This document shows positions 1-7,116 of a DNA stretch of 24,704 bases, piece after piece (the first letter of the stretch is position 1; the number at the start of each line of letters is the position of its first letter). Under the pieces are notes generated by a model. That model searched no databases. It saw nothing but the letters and a program-made list of their open reading frames with translations, and was not told where the DNA came from. The DNA comes from Fervidifonticultor sp964526945. Its GTDB lineage: Bacteria; Sysuimicrobiota; Sysuimicrobiia; Sysuimicrobiales; Humicultoraceae. Both the position numbers and the translations under genes were made by a program. The DNA lies in NCBI GenBank assembly GCA_964526945.1, contig CAZGNA010000020.1, forward strand, positions 1 to 24,704, given 5' to 3'.

Positions 1-43
1 CGGGCGGCCGGGCCCCGCCGGGCGGCCGGGCCCCGCCGGGCGG
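1..43. repeat. 18-bp tandem repeat, about 2.4 copies, encoding PPGGAR
   Basis: The unit cgggcggccgggccccgc occurs at 1-18 and 19-36, with a partial third copy at 37-43. Read on the minus strand in the frame of the VWA gene, each unit encodes Pro-Pro-Gly-Gly-Ala-Arg. The array touches the window edge, so its total length is unknown. Confidence 0.85.
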
Positions 44-664
44 TGAAGCGTAGGGTCCCGGACTCCCTGGCGACGGCCACGGCGGCGTGAAGGGTGCGGC
101 GGTGCCCGGCGGCGCGCCCGGGGTGGGCTGCTCGCCCAGCACCGCACGGATCCCCTCCACGAGCCCGTTGCCCAGTTGGGTCCGCAGCTGGGTCGTCAGG
201 CTGCGAATGCCCTCGCGCATGCGCGCACGATCGTCGGTCAGCGGCACCACCACCGACGCGAAGTTGCCGAACGTCACCAGGGCGGCGCGGCTGGCGTGGG
301 GGAGGTGGTCCATGAACTCGAGGGCCGCGGCCTTGGCGGCCTCGATGCGGCTGGGCGTGATGTCGTTCTCTTCCATGCTCCGGCTGATGTCGATGATCAG
401 CACCACCGGGCGGCCGGAGGCCACGGGCCAGGGCACCACGGGGCTGGCCGCCCCCACCACCGCCGCGGCTGCAGCCAGCAGGAAGACCGCTGCGGCGAGG
501 TGTCGGCGCAGGGGGCGGCCGGCAGACGCGGCAGCCGCCGCCAACGTCGCGGGGTAGCGCACGGCCCCCTGGCGGGGTAGACGGCGGGCCCAGTGGGCGT
601 ACAGCCCCGCCAGGCCTGCGGGGAGCAGCAGCAGCCAGAGGAGGGCGGGGTACTTCCAGGTCAC
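1..664 (-). CDS. BatA-like von Willebrand factor A domain membrane protein (3' end beyond window)
   Basis: This frame opens at a GTG (662-664) preceded by GGTGA and stays open to the left edge, giving 221 residues without a stop. Two hydrophobic segments (about residues 7-22 and 56-74) precede a von Willebrand A domain. The metal-site motif DISRS is at D92-S96, and a TQLGNGL stretch resembles the threonine-bearing loop of the family. N-terminal membrane helices followed by VWA are typical of BatA/BatB aerotolerance-type proteins, which are thought to act at the membrane with MoxR ATPases and other VWA proteins; no such partner is visible here. After about residue 150 the chain turns into a Pro/Gly/Ala-rich stretch ending in PPGGAR repeats at the window edge, which is odd inside a VWA domain. 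The gene follows the nitrilase-like gene on the same strand by 62 bases. The VWA call is firm; the BatA assignment is inference. Confidence 0.8.
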   Translation of the reverse strand, partial: MTWKYPALLWLLLLPAGLAGLYAHWARRLPRQGAVRYPATLAAAAASAGRPLRRHLAAAVFLLAAAAAVVGAASPVVPWPVASGRPVVLIIDISRSMEENDITPSRIEAAKAAALEFMDHLPHASRAALVTFGNFASVVVPLTDDRARMREGIRSLTTQLRTQLGNGLVEGIRAVLGEQPTPGAPPGTAAPFTPPWPSPGSPGPYASPPGGARPPGGARPP

Positions 665-695
665 GAGATCACCGGAACTCGCGACCCCGCGCCAG

Positions 696-717
696 GTTCC
701 GGAACGTGTTCATGAAC
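696..717. promoter_or_regulatory. Tandem GTTC-NN-GAAC palindromes, possible operator
   Basis: Two perfect 10-bp palindromes, GTTCCGGAAC (696-705) and GTTCATGAAC (708-717), are separated by GT. GTTC and GAAC half-sites therefore alternate every 6 bp, four in a row. The array sits 9 bases past the nitrilase-like stop and 32 bases upstream of the VWA gene's GTG. That position suits an operator of the VWA gene. The half-sites recall the GAAC/GTTC halves of LexA boxes, but the spacing differs. The regulator is unknown. Confidence 0.45.
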
Positions 718-726
718 GACGCAACC

Positions 727-1551
727 TCATCTCAGGGCCACGGGCGCGACCCTCGCCAGCTCCCCGTACAGCTCCGGCCGCCGGTGGCCGAGCACCGGCA
801 GGGTCTCGCGTACGCGGCGCGTGCGGGTGAGGTCGATCTCGGCCACCACCAGCCCGGGTTCCTCGCCGCCGTCGGCCACCACGACGCCCATGGGATCGAC
901 CACGAGGGAACGGCCCGCGCGATCGGCGCGCACCTGGTCGGCGGCGGCGATCCACACGGTGTTCTCGAGCGCGCGTGCCCGCACCAGCGTGACCCAGTGG
1001 TCCTCCTTCAGGTGCCCGACCACCCACGACGTCGGCATGGCCACCACCTCGGCGCCCGCCAGGGCCAGCAGCCGCGTCCACTCGGGGAAGCGCACGTCGT
1101 AGCAGATCTGCAGCCCGATGCGCCCCAACGCCGTCGACACCACGGGCGGCGGGGCGCTGCCGGGGACGATGCGGTCGGACTCGCGATACCCGAACGCGTC
1201 GAACAGGTGCACCTTCCGGTAGGCACCGCGCACGGTACCGTCCGGGCCGAGCAACACCGCGGTGTTGTACGCCCGCACGGCCTCGCCCGGCGCGCGCTCG
1301 GCGATGCCCATGACCACGTGCAGGCGGTGCTCGACGGCCGCGGCGGCCAGGGCGCGCACGAACGGGCCGTCGAGCGGTTCGGCCACCTCGGCCAGCGGCG
1401 CCCTGCCCTCTTCCCAGCGGACCATGAACACCTCGGGGAAGACCACCAGATCCACGCCGCGACGCCCGGCCTCGGCGAGCACCTCCAGGGCGCGGGCGAG
1501 GTTGACCGCCTTGTCGGGCGTGGCACCGTACTGTGCCAGTCCTACGCGCAT
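727..1551 (-). CDS. Carbon-nitrogen hydrolase (nitrilase superfamily, Nit2/omega-amidase-like)
   Basis: This 274-residue protein hydrolyses a carbon-nitrogen bond, most likely an amide, in the cytoplasm. The superfamily's catalytic triad is visible: E40 in FPEVF, K113 in YRKVHLFD, and C150 in ICYDVRFPE. The YRKVHLFD and CYDVRFPE wording matches the Nit1/Nit2 branch, whose members deaminate alpha-ketoglutaramate or deaminated glutathione. The exact substrate cannot be read from sequence. The length is normal for a stand-alone family member. The ATG at 1551 follows GGGGTG at a workable distance and starts at the typical MRVGLAQ strand. It lies 81 bases after the metallo-beta-lactamase gene and before the VWA gene, all on the minus strand. 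No link between the three functions is evident. Confidence 0.9.
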   Translation of the reverse strand: MRVGLAQYGATPDKAVNLARALEVLAEAGRRGVDLVVFPEVFMVRWEEGRAPLAEVAEPLDGPFVRALAAAAVEHRLHVVMGIAERAPGEAVRAYNTAVLLGPDGTVRGAYRKVHLFDAFGYRESDRIVPGSAPPPVVSTALGRIGLQICYDVRFPEWTRLLALAGAEVVAMPTSWVVGHLKEDHWVTLVRARALENTVWIAAADQVRADRAGRSLVVDPMGVVVADGGEEPGLVVAEIDLTRTRRVRETLPVLGHRRPELYGELARVAPVALR

Positions 1552-1632
1552 ACCGCACCCCGTACAGACGCCACCGTGGTCTCGTGCTCCTTCGCCCTTC
1601 GCGGTGGCCGGGTGTCGCTCCTGTCGGCGCGC

Positions 1633-2412
1633 TCAGCCACCGTCGAGGGGATAGACGGCGCCGTCGTCGGGCACCTCCACGGGCCCGGGAAACAGCGCCT
1701 GGGCCTCGGCGACCCAGCGCGCGGGGTCGGCCTCGGGTATCAGGTGCACCAGCAGCAGCCGTCCCGCGCCGGCCTGCGCGGCGATGCGCCCTGCATCAGC
1801 CGCCGTCGAGTGCCCCACCGCATGGGCGTGGTCGGCGTCGCCCTCCAGATACGTGGCCTCGTGGACCAGCACGGCGGCGCCGCGGCCAAACGCCGCCAGC
1901 TCGTCTACCGGCCGGGTGTCGCTCGAATAGACCACCCGGCCACCGGTCGGCAGGTCCCAGCGCACGGCGCACGTCGGCACGCTGTGGTCCGCGGGCCGGG
2001 CGTAGAACCGATGGCCCGCCTGCTCCCAGAAGGGCGTCACGCCGTCGGCCGCGAGCACCCGCAGCGAGAGAAAAGGCGGGTGCATCTCGTCTCCCCACAC
2101 CGCCAGCAGCCGGCGCACCCGGTCGAGATTTTCGGGAAGGACGAAGATCGGTAGCGTCGCCGACCGCCCCAGCAGCCGCAGGTTGTGGACGAGGGACGGC
2201 AGCCCGTACACGTGGTCAGGGTGCGTGTGAGTGATCACCACCGCGGCGAGCTGCAGGGGGTCGAGCCCCGCCCGGCGCAGCTTCACGGCGGGGCTGCCAG
2301 GACAGTCGACCAGCACGATGGCGTCGTCCAGGCGCAGCGCCAGCGCGGTGTTGTCACGGTGCGCCGGCACCACGGCGCCGCTGGACCCCAGCACGACCAG
2401 AGCGGACCCCAT
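1633..2412 (-). CDS. RNase Z-like metallo-beta-lactamase fold hydrolase
   Basis: This is a 259-residue zinc hydrolase of the metallo-beta-lactamase fold. The metal motif HxHxDH is complete (H62, H64, D66, H67). Further ligands are likely in the ADHS, SSDTRP and LLLVHL segments. The GHSTAADAGRIAAQAG stretch followed by LLLVHL closely follows the C-terminal signature of the RNase Z (ElaC) branch. It could be a tRNA 3'-processing enzyme or one of the many ElaC paralogues acting on phosphodiesters or cyclic nucleotides; I cannot separate these. The open frame extends 13 codons upstream to 2451, but the ATG at 2412 leads straight into the canonical first strand (ALVVLGSSGA), so I chose it; no clear ribosome binding site precedes either. 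It is divergent from the aldolase gene. Confidence 0.85.
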   Translation of the reverse strand: MGSALVVLGSSGAVVPAHRDNTALALRLDDAIVLVDCPGSPAVKLRRAGLDPLQLAAVVITHTHPDHVYGLPSLVHNLRLLGRSATLPIFVLPENLDRVRRLLAVWGDEMHPPFLSLRVLAADGVTPFWEQAGHRFYARPADHSVPTCAVRWDLPTGGRVVYSSDTRPVDELAAFGRGAAVLVHEATYLEGDADHAHAVGHSTAADAGRIAAQAGAGRLLLVHLIPEADPARWVAEAQALFPGPVEVPDDGAVYPLDGG

Positions 2413-2541
2413 CACGATACGAGCATGTGGTTCACACCCGCGCCAGTGCACTCCTGCCCCTGTCGCGGGATGCGGCCCTTATGCGGCCCCGAGGCCACGG
2501 CGGGTGCGACGTGCGAAGACCGTCAGCGCACAGACGACCGT

Positions 2542-2568
2542 GGCGGCGTGCGGCGCCCCCACGCCGCC
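2542..2568. promoter_or_regulatory. Perfect 9-bp stem-loop in the divergent intergenic region
   Basis: GGCGGCGTG (2542-2550) pairs exactly with CACGCCGCC (2560-2568) around a 9-base loop. It lies about 77 bases before the aldolase start, in the 233-base gap between divergent genes. It could be a leader hairpin or an operator. The rest of this gap shows no clear -35/-10 pair on either strand. High GC makes such stems easier to find by chance. Confidence 0.35.
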
Positions 2569-2645
2569 CATCGCGCCGGCAGGCCCGCGGCACGCCCGCG
2601 GTGAACCCGTCATCGAGATCGTGACGCTGTGGAGGTGTGGCACGC

Positions 2646-3434
2646 GTGATCACCAACCCCGTCAAGGCCCGCCTGCGAGCCGGCGAACCCGTCATCGGCC
2701 ACTGGATCAGCCTGCCGTCGCCCTCGCTGGTGGAACTGCTGGCGTCGTTTGGCATGGACTGGATGGTCTTCGATACCGAGCACTCGCCCATCGCCGGCGA
2801 GCGCCTGGAGGACATGCTGCGGGCCCTCAAGGGCACGCCCGTGGTGCCCATCGTGCGCGTGGCCGGGAACGAGGTCCCGCTGATCAAGCAGGCCCTCGAC
2901 CGGGGCGGCCTCGGGGTCGTCGTGCCCCTGGTGCACTCGGCCCGGGACGCGCAGGCGGCGGTGGCCGCCGCGAAGTTCCCGCCGGAGGGCATCCGCGGGG
3001 TGGCCGGTGCCCGGCTCACGCGCTACGGCCTGGACCTGCCCGAGTACTACCGGACGTTCAACCAGGAGGTCCTGGTCGTGATCCAGATCGAGACACCGGG
3101 CGCCCTGGATGCCGTCGAGGAGATCGCGGCCACGCCCGGGGTGGACGTGCTCTTCATCGGGCCCAACGACCTCTCGACCAGCCTGGGGGCCTTTCGACAG
3201 TTCGACCATCCGGAGTTCCGCGCGGCGTGCGAGCGCGTGCTGCGGGCCGCACAGCGGCACGGGAAGGCCGCAGGGTACCTGTGCGGCGGCGCCGAGGAGG
3301 TGCTCGAACGGGTGGAGCAGGGGTTCACCTTCGTCGGCGCCACCAGCGACGCGCGGCTCTTCGCGGCGGCGGCCCAGGCGCTCTACACCAGGATCCGCGA
3401 GGGCCTGGCCGCGCGGACCCGCGCGCGGGCATAA
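2646..3434 (+). CDS. HpcH/HpaI family class II aldolase (2-oxo acid aldolase)
   Basis: This 262-residue enzyme belongs to the HpcH/HpaI family, which cleaves 4-hydroxy-2-oxo acids (for example 4-hydroxy-2-oxoheptanedioate or 2-keto-3-deoxy-rhamnonate) to pyruvate and an aldehyde, using a divalent metal. Key family positions are present: H46 in DTEHSP, R71 in IVRVAG, and metal ligands E149 in QIET and D175 in GPNDLS. These are at or next to the numbers used for E. coli HpaI. The wording alone does not fix the substrate. A GTG at 2637 is possible but is only 1 base from the GGAGG at 2631-2635; the GTG at 2646 is 10 bases away and is chosen here. The LysE exporter starts 18 bases downstream, suggesting an operon. 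Confidence 0.9.
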   Translation: MITNPVKARLRAGEPVIGHWISLPSPSLVELLASFGMDWMVFDTEHSPIAGERLEDMLRALKGTPVVPIVRVAGNEVPLIKQALDRGGLGVVVPLVHSARDAQAAVAAAKFPPEGIRGVAGARLTRYGLDLPEYYRTFNQEVLVVIQIETPGALDAVEEIAATPGVDVLFIGPNDLSTSLGAFRQFDHPEFRAACERVLRAAQRHGKAAGYLCGGAEEVLERVEQGFTFVGATSDARLFAAAAQALYTRIREGLAARTRARA

Positions 3435-3452
3435 GGGCCCGCCGCCGACGCC

Positions 3453-4121
3453 GTGGCCGCGGGCGACCTGCTCCTCGTCTCGCTGAGCTGGTGGGCGGTC
3501 AGCCTCTCGGGCGTCCTGATGCCCGGGCCGGTGTCGGCGCTGGCCGTGAGCGAAGGCGCCCGGCGGGGCGCGGTCGCCGGCCCGCTGGTCACCCTGGGCC
3601 ACGCCGCGGCCGAGGTGGGCATGTTCGGCGCGCTGGTCCTGGGCACGAGTCGCCTGCTGCAGCAGCCTGTGGTGGTGGGCGCGATCGGGCTCGTCGGGGG
3701 TGTCGTCTTGGCATGGATGGGCTGGGGCATCGTGCAGGCCGCGCGCCAGGGCGCGGAGGCGGACGCGGCGCCGGCGGCCGTCCCGGCGCCTGCGGGCAGC
3801 GGCGCCGCGGTGGTGCGCGCAGGTCTGCTGGCCACCGTGTTCAACCCTTACTGGCTGCTCTGGTGGGCAACGGTGGGGGCGGCGTACTACGTGCTGTTCG
3901 CACGGTTTGGGGCCGCGGCGCTGCTCGCGCTCTTCCTGGTGGGGCATCTCGCCCTGGACCTGGGCTGGTGCAGCGTGCTGGCGCTGGTGGTGGGCGCAGG
4001 CCGCGGGCGGATTCCGCCGCGGGCGCATCGTGCGGTGCTCGGCGTCTGCGGCGTCTTCGTGCTGGCCACCAGCGTCTACTTCGCCGTCTCCGGGGTCACG
4101 CTGCTTTGGACCGCGCCCTGA
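3453..4121 (+). CDS. LysE/RhtB family amino-acid exporter
   Basis: This 222-residue inner-membrane protein has about six hydrophobic segments, as expected for the LysE/RhtB family of amino-acid and small-metabolite exporters. The family PGP motif is at residues 24-26, inside the first helix pair, and NPYWLLWW begins at residue 131. A short Ala/Pro-rich, charged loop (about 98-118) separates the two halves. The GTG start lacks a clear ribosome binding site, and the gap to the aldolase stop is 18 bases, so translation may depend on the upstream gene. The exported substrate is not predictable. The pairing suggests it could export a product or analogue linked to the aldolase reaction, which is inference only. 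Confidence 0.87.
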   Translation: MAAGDLLLVSLSWWAVSLSGVLMPGPVSALAVSEGARRGAVAGPLVTLGHAAAEVGMFGALVLGTSRLLQQPVVVGAIGLVGGVVLAWMGWGIVQAARQGAEADAAPAAVPAPAGSGAAVVRAGLLATVFNPYWLLWWATVGAAYYVLFARFGAAALLALFLVGHLALDLGWCSVLALVVGAGRGRIPPRAHRAVLGVCGVFVLATSVYFAVSGVTLLWTAP

Positions 4122-4278
4122 GCAGGCGTCGGGCCGGGCCCCGGCGAAGGTGCCGGCGCCAGGGGGCCGGGCGTGGCGTGGCGCGCCCCGCAGGAGACCC
4201 AGTCGGCGCGTCAGAATAGCAGCCCTCGCAGCGTGCCATCGGCTCGGGTGGACAATTTGCTCCTGGGAGGGGATCGAC

Positions 4279-5835
4279 ATGATCCGTCGGCCTGGCACCC
4301 AGCTCGTGGGAACCCTGGCGCTCATCGCCCTGCTGGTGGCCGTCACGGCCTCGGCGGCGGGGCCCGCCCCGCGGCGGGGCGGGGTGTTGCGGTTCGCGCT
4401 GATCGGCGAGCCGCCGACCCTGGACCCCTCGGCGACGACCGTGGGCGTGACCGCCAACGTCGGCGCCTCGATCTTCGAGGGACTGTTCGCGTTCGACCGC
4501 AGCTGGCGGCCGCAACCGATGCTGGTCGATTCCTACACGATCAGTCCCGACGGCCGGACCTACACTTTCCGCCTGCGGCGCAACGTCTTCTTCCACAACG
4601 ACAAGGAGCTGACCGCCGAGGACGTGGTGGCGTCGTTGAACCGTTGGGGCAAGGTCGGCTCGCGCGGCGCGGTGGTCTACCAGTCGGTGGACGCGGTGAC
4701 CGCGCAGGACAAGTACACGGTGGTGATGCGCCTGAAGGAGCCGTTCGCACCGCTGCTGGCCTTCCTGGCGTTGCCGAGCTCCATGGCCGCCATCATGCCC
4801 AAGGAGATCGCCGAGGCCACGCCGGTGGGACCGGTGAAGGAGTTCATCGGCACCGGGCCCTACCGCTTTGTGGAGTGGGTCCCCAACCGGCACATCCGGC
4901 TGGCGCGATGGACCAAGTACAGCCCACGGACGGAGACGCCCAACCTCTACGCCGGACGACGCGAGCCGCTCGCCGACGAGGTCGTGTTCTACCCGGTGGG
5001 TAACGTGGCCACGCGCATCGCGGGCGTCCAGACCGGCGAGTTCGACGTGGCCGATAGCATCAGCACCGACCTCTACGCGCAGCTGAAGGCCGACCCGCGG
5101 GTCGTGCCGGAGATCGTCGACCGCGGCATCTGGCTGGTGTTCTTCTTCAACAAGAAGTCGCCCCTCACGTCCAACGTGAAGCTGCGGCAGGCGATCCTGG
5201 TGGCCCTCAACATGCAGCCGATCCTGCAGGTGACCATCGGCAACCCCGACCTCTACGCCCTGTCGCCCAGCCTCTACCCGCGCGGCACCCCCTGGTACTC
5301 GGAGGCCGGCGCCGAGTGGTACAACGTGGGCGACGTGGAGCGGGCCAAGCGGCTGGCCGCGGAAGCCGGGTACAGGGGCGAGCCGATTCGCTGGCTCACC
5401 ACCCTGCAGTACGACTGGATGTTCAAGGCCACGACCGTGGCGGCGACGCAGCTGCGCCGCGCCGGGTTCACCATCGACCAGCAGGTCTACGAGTGGGCGG
5501 GCGTGGTCGAGCGGCGCGCCCGGCCAAGCGAGTGGGAGATGTTCACCACCGGCCACGGGTTCGTGCCAGACCCGGCCCTCATCGACGTCTTCAGCCCGGC
5601 CTACCCTGGCTGGTGGGACTCGCCGACCAAGACCGAACTCTTCCGGCGGTTCACCCGGGCGGTCGACCTGCAGGAACGCCAGCGCCTCTGGCACCGGTTG
5701 CACGAGTCGGTCTACACGGAGGCCAGCTGGGTCAAGACCGGCGAGTTCTTCTTCGTGCACCTGCGGGCCAGGGCGCTCCAGGGCTTCACGCCCGCGCCGT
5801 GGTTCGTCACCTGGAACCTGCCGGCGATCAAGTGA
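4279..5835 (+). CDS. ABC transporter substrate-binding protein, family 5 (peptide/nickel type)
   Basis: This 518-residue extracytoplasmic binding protein has a signal peptide: two arginines at 3-4, a hydrophobic core about 9-22, and ASA-AG cleavage near residue 26. There is no lipobox cysteine, so it is probably not a lipoprotein. The mature part has the SBP_bac_5 landmarks: LRFALIGEPPTLDP (37-50), YTFRLRRNVFFHN (95-107), and GTGPYRFVEW (191-200). The family binds di- and oligopeptides, nickel or other solutes, so the ligand is open. The ATG at 4279 follows GGGAGGGG with 6-base spacing; the open frame reaches far upstream but overlaps the exporter and is not used. The 157-base gap before it is GC-rich and holds no convincing promoter. 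Two matching permeases follow. Confidence 0.93.
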   Translation: MIRRPGTQLVGTLALIALLVAVTASAAGPAPRRGGVLRFALIGEPPTLDPSATTVGVTANVGASIFEGLFAFDRSWRPQPMLVDSYTISPDGRTYTFRLRRNVFFHNDKELTAEDVVASLNRWGKVGSRGAVVYQSVDAVTAQDKYTVVMRLKEPFAPLLAFLALPSSMAAIMPKEIAEATPVGPVKEFIGTGPYRFVEWVPNRHIRLARWTKYSPRTETPNLYAGRREPLADEVVFYPVGNVATRIAGVQTGEFDVADSISTDLYAQLKADPRVVPEIVDRGIWLVFFFNKKSPLTSNVKLRQAILVALNMQPILQVTIGNPDLYALSPSLYPRGTPWYSEAGAEWYNVGDVERAKRLAAEAGYRGEPIRWLTTLQYDWMFKATTVAATQLRRAGFTIDQQVYEWAGVVERRARPSEWEMFTTGHGFVPDPALIDVFSPAYPGWWDSPTKTELFRRFTRAVDLQERQRLWHRLHESVYTEASWVKTGEFFFVHLRARALQGFTPAPWFVTWNLPAIK

Positions 5836-6077
5836 CCGGTGGACGGACGGGGTGAGCTGCGGATAGCAGGCGCACCCGGCGGGCCCCGTCCTCCCTGCAG
5901 ACGCGCGGGAATGCCACGCGCGCACTGGCGGTCCGGGCGTACCGGCTGGAGACGCGGGTACCTCGCGGGCGGCGGGGCCCAAGGGCCCTGGCGCGGGGTC
6001 CAGGCCGACGGCGCGCAGGACCGCCCCACGATGCCGGAGCCGCGGAGGGCGACCGGGGCGCCCACTCGCGAGTCGTC

Positions 6078-7019
6078 GTGACGGCGTACCTCGCCGGGCG
6101 GGTCCTGGCGCTGATCCCGGTACTCCTGGTGGTCGGCGCCGTGGTGTTCGGCCTCACCCGGTTCACGCCCGGCGATCCGGTACGGGTGCTGCTGGGCGAA
6201 GACGCCCGTCCCGAACAGGTGCAGGCCCTGCGCCGCCACCTGGGCCTGGATCGACCGCTCGTGGTCCAGTTCGGCCTGTGGGTGGCACGGGCGGTCCGGG
6301 GCGACCTGGGCGTCTCGTACTTCAACCGGCTGCCGGTACGCCGGATCATCGCGCAGCATCTCGGCCCCACGGTGATGCTCGCCCTGCTGGCCATCACCGT
6401 GGCGTTGTGCATCGGCATCCCCGTCGGGGTCGTCTCCGCCCTCTTCCGCAACTCCTGGCTCGACCAGGCCAGCCTGGCTCTGGCGCTGCTCGGCGCGGCC
6501 GTGCCCAGCTTCTGGCTGGGGTTGTCCCTGATCGTAGTGTTCGCCGTGGGGCTCGGCTGGCTGCCCTCGTCGGGGTTCAAGCCCCTCACCGAGGGACTGT
6601 GGCCCAGCGTCCGTCACCTGGTTCTGCCGGCGCTGGCGCTCGGGCTCCCCAACTCCGCGCTCATCATCCGCTTCGTGCGCAGCAGCCTGCTGGACGTCAT
6701 CGGCGCCGACTACGTGCGCACGGCACGGGCCAAAGGCCTGGCGGAACGCGTGGTGATCTTCCGACACGCCCTGCGCAACGCCCTGGTGCCGATCCTCACC
6801 GTGGTGGGCCTCACCTTCGCGGCGCTGATGGGCGGCGCCGTGGTGACCGAGACGGTTTTCGCGATCCCCGGCATCGGTCAGCTCGTAGTCTCCTCGGTGC
6901 TGCGCAGGGACTACCCGGTGATCCAGGGCGTGACGCTGGTGGTGACCACCAGCTACGTCATGATCAACCTCGTGGTCGACCTGCTCTACCTGGTCGTGGA
7001 CCCGCGGGTGAAGTACTGA
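6078..7019 (+). CDS. ABC transporter permease, DppB/OppB type
   Basis: This 313-residue inner-membrane permease belongs to the DppB/OppB/GsiC group. The N-terminus (RVLALIPVLLVVGAVVFGL, then FTPGDP) is characteristic, as is the GDLGVSYFNRLPV segment. The cytoplasmic coupling (EAA-type) loop is at about 211-235, DYVRTARAKGLAERVVIFRH. About six membrane helices are visible. It should pair with the downstream DppC-type permease and the upstream binding protein. The GTG start has no strong ribosome binding site. The 242 bases separating it from the binding-protein stop contain no credible gene; they hold a GGGCCC-AA-GGGCCC inverted repeat near 5977-5990 and otherwise unremarkable GC-rich sequence. 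No ATPase subunit is found in this cluster. Confidence 0.93.
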   Translation: MTAYLAGRVLALIPVLLVVGAVVFGLTRFTPGDPVRVLLGEDARPEQVQALRRHLGLDRPLVVQFGLWVARAVRGDLGVSYFNRLPVRRIIAQHLGPTVMLALLAITVALCIGIPVGVVSALFRNSWLDQASLALALLGAAVPSFWLGLSLIVVFAVGLGWLPSSGFKPLTEGLWPSVRHLVLPALALGLPNSALIIRFVRSSLLDVIGADYVRTARAKGLAERVVIFRHALRNALVPILTVVGLTFAALMGGAVVTETVFAIPGIGQLVVSSVLRRDYPVIQGVTLVVTTSYVMINLVVDLLYLVVDPRVKY

Positions 7020-7020
7020 G

Positions 7021-7116
7021 ATGGTCCGGGAGGCGCTGGGGGTCGCCGGTGGCTTGCCGTCCTGACCGTCACGATGTCGCGGGGACGGTCTGACATGGTC
7101 CGGGAGGCGCTGGGGG
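7021..7116 (+). repeat. Direct repeat of 22 bp duplicating the second permease's start region
   Basis: The same 22 bases, beginning atggtccgggaggcgctg, occur at 7021-7042 and 7095-7116, 74 bases apart, each preceded by CTGA and one differing base. The second copy supplies the ATG of the DppC-type permease. The first copy sits one base after the DppB-type stop and opens a 14-codon frame that ends at TGA 7063-7065. Confidence 0.85.

Noticed and set aside
1..43. Possible CRISPR or mobile-element terminal repeat
   Set aside because: The repeat has no spacers and its 18-bp unit is in frame with the VWA gene, so it is a coding repeat.
706..2154. A 482-codon plus-strand open frame over the nitrilase-like and metallo-beta-lactamase genes
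   Set aside because: Both minus-strand proteins have complete catalytic motifs; the plus frame has none.
4141..4156. A CCGGC/GCCGG hairpin between the exporter and the binding protein as a terminator
   Set aside because: Only a 5-bp stem in very GC-rich sequence with several competing pairings and no T-tract; not distinguishable from chance.
4200..4278. A promoter for the binding-protein gene (AGAATAG and GGACAATTT words)
   Set aside because: No -35/-10 pair with acceptable spacing could be assembled.
5839..6081. An 80-codon frame between the binding protein and first permease, overlapping the permease start by 4 bases
   Set aside because: The overlap looks like translational coupling, but the translation is Gly/Arg/Pro-rich without structure, and no ribosome binding site is visible.
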